Shown here piece by piece: positions 58,471 to 64,000 of a stretch of 64,000 bases of DNA. The stretch is from Pantoea dispersa (GTDB lineage Bacteria; Pseudomonadota; Gammaproteobacteria; Enterobacterales; Enterobacteriaceae), in the NCBI RefSeq assembly GCF_014155765.1, contig NZ_SCKT01000001.1, forward strand, positions 1 to 64,000. The letters run 5' to 3'. The position numbers and the translations under genes are program-made. The notes under the pieces are model-generated. The model was not told where the DNA came from, did no database searches, and saw only the letters and a program-made list of their open reading frames with translations. The first letter of the stretch is position 1. The number at the start of each line of letters is the position of its first letter.

Positions 58471-60510
58471 ATGAACAGCATTTTTAAGATCGGTATGATC
58501 GCGGGCCTGCTGCTGGCAGGCCCCACCTTTGGCGCGGACAACATTACCCGCGCCGACCAGATTCCCCAGTTACACGAAGAAGCACAGCATCCTACCGTCA
58601 GTGAACGCGTCACTTCGCGTTTCACCCGCTCTCACTATCGTCAGTTCGATCTGAATCAGGATTTTTCGGCGAAAATTTTTGACCGCTACCTGAATCTGCT
58701 CGATTACAGCCATAACGTGCTGCTGGCGTCGGACGTGGCACAATTCGCCGACAAGAAAACCACGCTCGGTGATGAGCTGCGCAGCGGCAAGCTGGATGTG
58801 TTTTACGATCTCTATAATCTGGCGCAGAAGCGCCGCTTCGAGCGCTATCAGTATGCGCTCAGCGTGCTGAACCGCCCGATGAACTTCACCGGCAATGACA
58901 CCATCGATATCGATCGTGCCAAAGCACCGTGGCCGAAAAGCACAGATGAGCTAAACGCGCTGTGGGATGCCAAGGTGAAGTATGACGAGCTGAGCCTGAA
59001 GCTGGCCGGGAAAGATGACAAAGAGATTCGCGAGACGCTGACCAAGCGCTACAACTTTGCCATCCGTCGTCTGGCACAAAGCAACAGCGAAGATGTGTTC
59101 CAGCTGGCTATGACCGCGTTCGCGCATGAAATCGACCCGCATACTAACTATCTGTCACCGCGCAACACCGAGCAGTTCAATACCGAAATGAGCCTGTCGC
59201 TGGAAGGTATCGGTGCCGTGCTGCAGATGGATGATGACTACACGGTGATCAACTCGATGGTCGCCGGTGGTCCGGCGGCCAAGAGCAAATCCATCAGCGT
59301 GGGCGACCGCATTGTGGGCGTCGGCCAGCCGGGCAAGCCAATGGAAGATGTGATTGGCTGGCGTCTGGATGACGTGGTGTCCAAAATTAAAGGGCCGAAG
59401 GGCAGCAAAGTGCGCCTCGAGATCCTGCCAGCCGGCAAGGGCACCAAAACCCGTACCGTGACGCTGACGCGTGAGAAAATCCGTCTGGAAGATCGCGCGG
59501 TGAAGGGCACCGTGCACAACGTCGGCAAAGAGAAAGTCGGCGTGCTGGATATCCCGGGCTTCTACGTTGGCCTGACCGATGATGTGAAAGTGCAGCTGCA
59601 GAAACTGCAGAAGCAGAATGTCGACAGCATCGTCATCGATCTGCGTACCAACGGCGGCGGCGCGCTGACCGAAGCGGTATCGCTCTCCGGCCTGTTTATT
59701 CCGAGTGGTCCGGTGGTGCAGGTGCGTGACAATAATGGTCGCGTGCGTGAGGACAGCGACAACGACGGCATCGTTTACTACAAAGGTCCGCTGGTAGTGC
59801 TGGTCGATCGCTTCAGCGCCTCGGCGTCGGAAATCTTTGCCGCGGCGATGCAGGATTACGGCCGCGCGCTGATTGTCGGCGAACCGACCTTTGGTAAGGG
59901 CACGGTGCAGCAGTATCGCTCACTCAACCGCATCTACGATCAGATGCTGCGTCCGGAATGGCCAGCGCTGGGCTCAGTCCAGTACACCATTCAGAAGTTC
60001 TACCGCATCAACGGCGGCAGTACTCAGCGGAAAGGCGTCACGCCAGACCTGCTGATGCCGACCGGTGTGGAAGCAGCAGAGACCGGCGAGAAGTTTGAGG
60101 ATAACGCGCTGCCGTGGGACAGCATCAACGCGGCGACCTACACCAAAACCGGCGATATCACGCCGCTGGTGCCGCAGCTGACCAAAGAGCACGCCGATCG
60201 CATCGCCAAAGATCGCGAGTTCCAGTACATCATGAAAGACATTGCGCGTTTCAACGCGATGAAGGACAAGCGTAACATCGTGTCGCTCAATCTGGCCCAG
60301 CGCGAGAAAGAGAACCACGAAGAGGATGCGCTGCGTCTGGAACGTATCAATGCGCGCTACCAGGCGGAGGGCAAAGCGCCGCTGAAGAGCCTGGACGATC
60401 TGCCGAAAGACTACAAAGAGCCGGATCCATATCTGGATGAAACGGTGAAAATTGCTAACGATTTGGCCCAGCTGGAAAAAGATCAGCCAGCGCCGGCGGC
60501 AGCGAAGTAA
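58471..60510 (+). CDS. prc: Tail-specific protease Prc
   Basis: Prc degrades periplasmic proteins with apolar C-termini and controls MepS levels. The 679-residue precursor has a signal peptide, a PDZ domain near 240-320 (SLSLEGIGAVLQ, then AKSKSISVGDRIVGV) and the S41 protease domain with the nucleophile Ser in DRFSASASEIFAAAM near residue 450 and Lys in GEPTFGKGTVQ. Length fits E. coli Prc (682). Confidence 0.97.
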   Translation: MNSIFKIGMIAGLLLAGPTFGADNITRADQIPQLHEEAQHPTVSERVTSRFTRSHYRQFDLNQDFSAKIFDRYLNLLDYSHNVLLASDVAQFADKKTTLGDELRSGKLDVFYDLYNLAQKRRFERYQYALSVLNRPMNFTGNDTIDIDRAKAPWPKSTDELNALWDAKVKYDELSLKLAGKDDKEIRETLTKRYNFAIRRLAQSNSEDVFQLAMTAFAHEIDPHTNYLSPRNTEQFNTEMSLSLEGIGAVLQMDDDYTVINSMVAGGPAAKSKSISVGDRIVGVGQPGKPMEDVIGWRLDDVVSKIKGPKGSKVRLEILPAGKGTKTRTVTLTREKIRLEDRAVKGTVHNVGKEKVGVLDIPGFYVGLTDDVKVQLQKLQKQNVDSIVIDLRTNGGGALTEAVSLSGLFIPSGPVVQVRDNNGRVREDSDNDGIVYYKGPLVVLVDRFSASASEIFAAAMQDYGRALIVGEPTFGKGTVQQYRSLNRIYDQMLRPEWPALGSVQYTIQKFYRINGGSTQRKGVTPDLLMPTGVEAAETGEKFEDNALPWDSINAATYTKTGDITPLVPQLTKEHADRIAKDREFQYIMKDIARFNAMKDKRNIVSLNLAQREKENHEEDALRLERINARYQAEGKAPLKSLDDLPKDYKEPDPYLDETVKIANDLAQLEKDQPAPAAAK

Positions 60511-60528
60511 CCCTTCGGCCTGAAATCA

Positions 60529-60556
60529 CAGCACCGCTGCGGCGGTGCTTTTTTTT
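60529..60556 (+). terminator. Terminator after prc
   Basis: AGCACCGC-TGCG-GCGGTGCT is followed by eight T, 18 bases after the prc stop. Confidence 0.9.
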
Positions 60557-60604
60557 GCCTTGAAATCACTGCCCGGCAGGCGGCAGCTGCTCACATTACC
60601 AAAT

Positions 60605-60675
60605 GTAAAGTTATGTCTTTTTAGGCACTTAAAGATTAAGGTCGCTTGAAAAGCGCCACAATGGACATAGGATGT
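60605..60675 (+). promoter_or_regulatory. Predicted stress-responsive htpX promoter region
   Basis: GTAAA-GTTAT-GTCTT is a partial CpxR box (GTAAA-N5-GTAAA). CTTGAAA at 60645 fits the sigma-32 -35 element, with a loose match about 13 bases on (GACATAGG). E. coli htpX is controlled by Cpx and heat shock, which is why I looked; both sites are weak alone. Confidence 0.4.
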
Positions 60676-60720
60676 ATATCCGCGCATGAGCGCGAGCACA
60701 ACTGAGGAAGATTAACGTTT

Positions 60721-61602
60721 ATGATGCGTATTGCGCTTTTCCTGGTCACCAACCTGGCGGTGATGTTGGTATTCGGACTGATTCTGAGTCTGACAGGAAT
60801 CCAGTCAAGCAGTGTTCAGGGTCTGATGATTATGGCAGGTCTGTTTGGCTTTGGCGGTGCGTTTGTTTCACTGCTGATGTCCAAATGGATGGCGTTACGC
60901 TCGGTCGGCGGTGAAGTGATTGAACAACCCCGTAACGAGACGGAACGCTGGCTGATGGAAACCGTCGGCCGCCAGGCTCAGCAGGTCGGCATTGCGATGC
61001 CGCAGGTGGCGATTTACCACGCGCCCGATATCAACGCCTTTGCCACCGGCGCACGCCGTGACGCCTCGCTGGTAGCGGTCTCCACCGGTTTGCTGCAGAA
61101 CATGAGCCGCGACGAAGCGGAGGCGGTGCTGGCGCACGAGATCGCCCACATCGCGAACGGTGACATGGTCACCATGACGCTGATTCAGGGCATCGTGAAC
61201 ACCTTCGTGATCTTCATTTCTCGTATCATTGCGCAGGTGGCGTCTGGCTTCCTGTCCGGCAACCGCGACGGTGAAGAGAGCAGCAACGGCAATCCGCTGG
61301 TCTATTTTGCCGTGGCGACGGTGCTGGAACTGGTGTTTGGTATTCTCGCCAGCATCATCACCATGTGGTTCTCGCGCCATCGCGAATTCCACGCCGACGC
61401 CGGTTCTGCGAAGCTGGTGGGGCGTGAAAAGATGATTGCCGCGCTGCAGCGCCTGAAAACCAGCTACGAACCGCAGGAACCCAGCAGCATGATGGCGTTC
61501 TGTATTAACGGAAAAGGTAAATCGCTGAGCGAGCTGTTTATGTCGCACCCGCCGCTCGACAAGCGTATCGAAGCGCTGCGCAGCGGTGCCTACCTTAAGT
61601 AA
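60721..61602 (+). CDS. htpX: Membrane zinc metalloprotease HtpX
   Basis: HtpX cuts misfolded membrane proteins, sharing work with FtsH. The 293-residue protein has four hydrophobic segments (about 5-25, 34-53, 158-178, 194-215) and the zinc-binding motif HEIAH near residue 140, with the third ligand Glu in [13 protein letters not shown]. Length equals E. coli HtpX. Confidence 0.98.
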   Translation: MMRIALFLVTNLAVMLVFGLILSLTGIQSSSVQGLMIMAGLFGFGGAFVSLLMSKWMALRSVGGEVIEQPRNETERWLMETVGRQAQQVGIAMPQVAIYHAPDINAFATGARRDASLVAVSTGLLQNMSRDEAEAVLAHEIAHIANGDMVTMTLIQGIVNTFVIFISRIIAQVASGFLSGNRDGEESSNGNPLVYFAVATVLELVFGILASIITMWFSRHREFHADAGSAKLVGREKMIAALQRLKTSYEPQEPSSMMAFCINGKGKSLSELFMSHPPLDKRIEALRSGAYLK

Positions 61603-61620
61603 GCCACATAGAAAATGAAC

Positions 61621-61645
61621 AGGGCGCCTGCGGGCGCCCTTTTTT
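61621..61645 (+). terminator. Terminator after htpX
   Basis: AGGGCGCC-TGCG-GGCGCCCT is followed by six T; it lies between convergent htpX and yebQ. Confidence 0.85.
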
Positions 61646-63026
61646 ATGACTCTGCCGGCTGACGGCTTTGCGTCATGCGCAGCATACTGACGATCGCCGC
61701 CACGCTGGCAAAGGTCCCGGCCAGCAGCAGCGAAGCATGCGTGCCGCTGTCGTTGAACAGGTTAAACATCAGCGCCACCAGCGCGGCGCCGGTGCTTTGC
61801 CCGACCAGTCGCGCGGTGCCGAGCATGCCGCTGGCACCGCCGCTGCGCTGGCGCGGAGCCGACGAGATGATGGTGTGATTGTTGGGTGACTGGAACAGCC
61901 CGAAGCCGGCACCACACAGCATCATACGCCAGATAATATCGGCATCCGTGGGTTGTGCAGGCAGCAGCGCCAGCAGAAACAGCCCGGCGGCAAACAGCGC
62001 CAGCCCCAGCCCACCCAGCAGCCCGGCATGAAACTTCTCGATCAGACGGCCGGCAATCGGTGCCATCACCATGGTAGCCAGCGGCCACGGCGTCAGCAGC
62101 AGGCCGGTCGCGACCTCATCCCGGCCCAGAACGTTTTGCAGGAAAAACGGCAGCGACACCATCGCCAGCATTTGTGCGCAGAACGAACAGATCGAGGTAC
62201 CGATCGACAACGAAAACACCGGAATGCGCAGCAAATCTACTGGCAGCAGCGGCACCGGCATCGCCAACTGACGCCGCACAAACACCACGCCGATCAGCAG
62301 CAGCGCCAGCAGCATACCCGCAATCAGCCAGCCGTTTTCTCCCTGCGCGAAGCCGGTCAGCGCTGAAATCAGCAGGCCGAAAAACAGCGCATTCATGATG
62401 GCGCTCGGCACATCAAATTTCTGCTGCTTCGCTTTCTGCGTGTTATCTGGCAGGAAGCGCAGCGCCAGCCACAGCGCCACCACACCGAGCGGCACGTTGA
62501 TCAGGAACAGCCATTTCCAGCTGGCGATAGAGAGAATCGCCGCCGCCACCGTGGGACCGGCGGCGCTGGAGACCGCCACGATCAGCGAGTTGATGGCCAT
62601 GCCGCGTCCCAGAAAGCGCTGCGGGTAAATAATACGGATTAGCGCCGTGTTGACGCTCATCAGCGCCGCACCGCCGAAGCCCTGCAGCACGCGCGCCACG
62701 GTGAGCATATTCAGCGAAGAGGAGAGGGCGCAGAACAGCGAGGTGAACACAAACAGCACCAGCCCGACCTGATAGACGCGCCGGTAGCCGAACATATCGC
62801 CAAGAAACGACAGCGACAGCAGCGAAATCACGATAGCGATTTGATAGGCGTTGACGATCCAGATCGATTCCGCCGGGCTGGCGTTCAGCTCACGCGCAAT
62901 GGTCGGCAGCGCCACGTTGGCAATCGCGCCGTCCAGCACTGCCATCATGATGCCAAGCGCAATGGTAATTATTGCGCCGTAGCGCTGTGGAACGGGTAAT
63001 CCATCCTGAGACACGGTAGGAGACAT
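61644..63026 (-). CDS. yebQ: DHA2-family MFS efflux transporter YebQ
   Basis: The 460-residue protein has about 14 hydrophobic segments and the DHA2 motifs: LPTIARELNASPAESIWIVN at the start, then GYRRVYQVGLVLF and LQGFGGAALMSVNTALIR. In E. coli yebQ lies between htpX and kdgR as here. The substrate is unknown. It diverges from kdgR. Confidence 0.9.
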   Translation of the reverse strand: MSPTVSQDGLPVPQRYGAIITIALGIMMAVLDGAIANVALPTIARELNASPAESIWIVNAYQIAIVISLLSLSFLGDMFGYRRVYQVGLVLFVFTSLFCALSSSLNMLTVARVLQGFGGAALMSVNTALIRIIYPQRFLGRGMAINSLIVAVSSAAGPTVAAAILSIASWKWLFLINVPLGVVALWLALRFLPDNTQKAKQQKFDVPSAIMNALFFGLLISALTGFAQGENGWLIAGMLLALLLIGVVFVRRQLAMPVPLLPVDLLRIPVFSLSIGTSICSFCAQMLAMVSLPFFLQNVLGRDEVATGLLLTPWPLATMVMAPIAGRLIEKFHAGLLGGLGLALFAAGLFLLALLPAQPTDADIIWRMMLCGAGFGLFQSPNNHTIISSAPRQRSGGASGMLGTARLVGQSTGAALVALMFNLFNDSGTHASLLLAGTFASVAAIVSMLRMTQSRQPAES

Positions 63027-63124
63027 AAACAGGGAGAAGTGAAGTAAGTGAATATCATCATGCTAATCAATTTTCTGCCTGAAATCACCGCATTAATGGA
63101 CAAAAATTACAAGTGGATGTGTCG

Positions 63125-63154
63125 TTGCCGCCGTCCGGCTGTAACCTCTATACT
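63125..63154 (+). promoter_or_regulatory. Predicted kdgR promoter
   Basis: TTGCCG and TATACT are 18 bases apart, 35 bases before the kdgR start. Confidence 0.45.
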
Positions 63155-63188
63155 GGCGTTTTTTGCAAAAGCGTTAAGGAAGTCCCGC

Positions 63189-63980
63189 ATGGCGAGCCGC
63201 GATAACGATAAACAGCCGGATGCCGTATCATCAGTGATAAAAGTGTTTGGCATTCTGCAGGCGCTGGGTGAAGAGCGCGATCACGGCATCACCGAGCTTT
63301 CGCAGCGGGTTATGATGTCAAAAAGCACGGTCTACCGCTTTCTGCAGACCATGAAATCGCTCGGCTATGTGGCGCAGGAGGGCGAGAGCGAAAAATATTC
63401 GCTGACGCTCAAGCTGTTTGAACTTGGCGCGCACGCGCTGCAGAACGTGGATTTGATTCGCAGCGCCGATGTGGAGATGCGCGAACTGTCGCGCCAGACC
63501 AAAGAGACCATTCATCTCGGCGCGCTGGAAGAGGACAGCATCGTCTATATCCACAAGATTGACTCGCTGTATAACCTGCGCATGTATTCGCGCATCGGCC
63601 GGCGTAATCCGCTGCACAGTACCGCCATTGGCAAAGTGCTGCTGGCGTGGCGTGAGCGCACGGAGGTGAACGACATTCTGCGTGAAGTGGAATTCCGTCG
63701 CAGTACCGCTAACACTATCGTCAGCGCGCAGGCGCTGCTCCCGGTGCTGGATCAGGTCAGGCAACAGGGCTTTGGTGAGGATAATGAAGAGCAGGAAGCG
63801 GGGATTCGCTGTCTGGCGGTACCGGTGTTTGATCGCTTCGGCGTGGTGATTGCCGGCATGAGCCTCTCTTTTCCGACGGTGCGCTTCTCCGAACCGGCAA
63901 AAAAAGAGTATGTGGCGATGCTGCATCGTGCCGCGCGTAAGGTGTCGGAGCAAATGGGCTATTACGACTATCCGTTCTGA
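63189..63980 (+). CDS. kdgR: Transcriptional repressor KdgR (IclR family)
   Basis: KdgR represses genes for pectin and hexuronate breakdown and is released by 2-keto-3-deoxygluconate. The 263-residue protein has an N-terminal winged helix-turn-helix (about 15-75; ITELSQRVMMSKSTVYRFLQ) and an IclR effector domain with HSTAIGKVLLAW near 143 and GIRCLAVPVFDRFG near 207. The ATG at 63189 gives exactly the E. coli length; the frame is open 47 codons upstream, across the promoter. A likely target operator lies upstream of eda. Confidence 0.96.
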   Translation: MASRDNDKQPDAVSSVIKVFGILQALGEERDHGITELSQRVMMSKSTVYRFLQTMKSLGYVAQEGESEKYSLTLKLFELGAHALQNVDLIRSADVEMRELSRQTKETIHLGALEEDSIVYIHKIDSLYNLRMYSRIGRRNPLHSTAIGKVLLAWRERTEVNDILREVEFRRSTANTIVSAQALLPVLDQVRQQGFGEDNEEQEAGIRCLAVPVFDRFGVVIAGMSLSFPTVRFSEPAKKEYVAMLHRAARKVSEQMGYYDYPF

Positions 63981-64000
63981 ATCCTGCCGGGCTGACGCGC

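Overview
The window reads as the chromosome of a gamma-proteobacterium of the order Enterobacterales, most like the Erwiniaceae (Pantoea/Erwinia group). The evidence is gene content and order: from about 19 kb to the right edge the genes follow the E. coli cmoB-cmoA ... aspS-nudB-yebC-ruvCAB-znuBCA-mepM-lpxM-pykA-hexR-zwf-eda-purT-yebE-ptrB-exoX-holE-yobA-yebZ-yebY-SdsR ... pphA-rsmF-letBA-msrC-proQ-prc-htpX-yebQ-kdgR order, but edd, yecD, yecN, yebF and yebG are absent and several accessory genes are present. The genus is an inference; no 16S gene lies in the window.

Bases 1 to about 17.4 kb are the right part of a prophage with a Mu/SfV-type contractile tail: sheath, tube, tail assembly chaperone with a clear -1 frameshift site, tape measure, Mu N, P, gp45, gp46, gp47 and gp48 homologues, a glycine-rich tail fibre and a Tfa-like chaperone. 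Two single-gene morons run against the tail genes: a ClpP-like serine protease (4.2-4.75 kb) and a hexapeptide O-acetyltransferase (11.2-11.9 kb). Then come a LexA-controlled umuDC pair, a small phage gene, a 3' fragment of a tRNA-Pro gene, and a leftward set of int, a nonsense-interrupted small gene, a four-helix membrane protein and a 268-residue protein with an HNH-like start. This last pair looks like cargo and is the best candidate for an undescribed function. A second LexA box lies just upstream of int. Head, packaging, lysis and immunity genes are not in the window.

From 17.5 to 46.2 kb the genes are core: tRNA wobble modification (CmoA, CmoB), aspartyl-tRNA synthesis, Holliday junction processing (RuvABC behind a LexA box), zinc uptake (ZnuABC around a Zur box), envelope genes (MepM, LpxM), central carbon genes (PykA, HexR, Zwf, Eda), PurT, PtrB, ExoX, HolE, CopC/CopD-like proteins and the small RNA SdsR. 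The carbon genes form a small regulon with readable operators: a HexR box at zwf and a KdgR-like box at eda, with hexR and kdgR both present here. Eda without a neighbouring Edd suggests it serves hexuronate/KDG breakdown rather than a full Entner-Doudoroff route at this locus.

Between SdsR and pphA (46.3-50.8 kb) is a stretch of small accessory genes: a cold-shock protein with a long leader, a YmcF/YnfQ-type zinc-ribbon miniprotein, an acidic 42-residue protein, a histidine-rich membrane protein, a small lipoprotein, a YgiW/YdeI-type OB-fold protein, several very small membrane proteins and a methyltransferase. From 50.9 kb to the end the order is again core: PphA, RsmF, the LetA/LetB lipid transport bridge, MsrC, the RNA chaperone ProQ, the protease Prc, the membrane protease HtpX, the efflux protein YebQ and the regulator KdgR.
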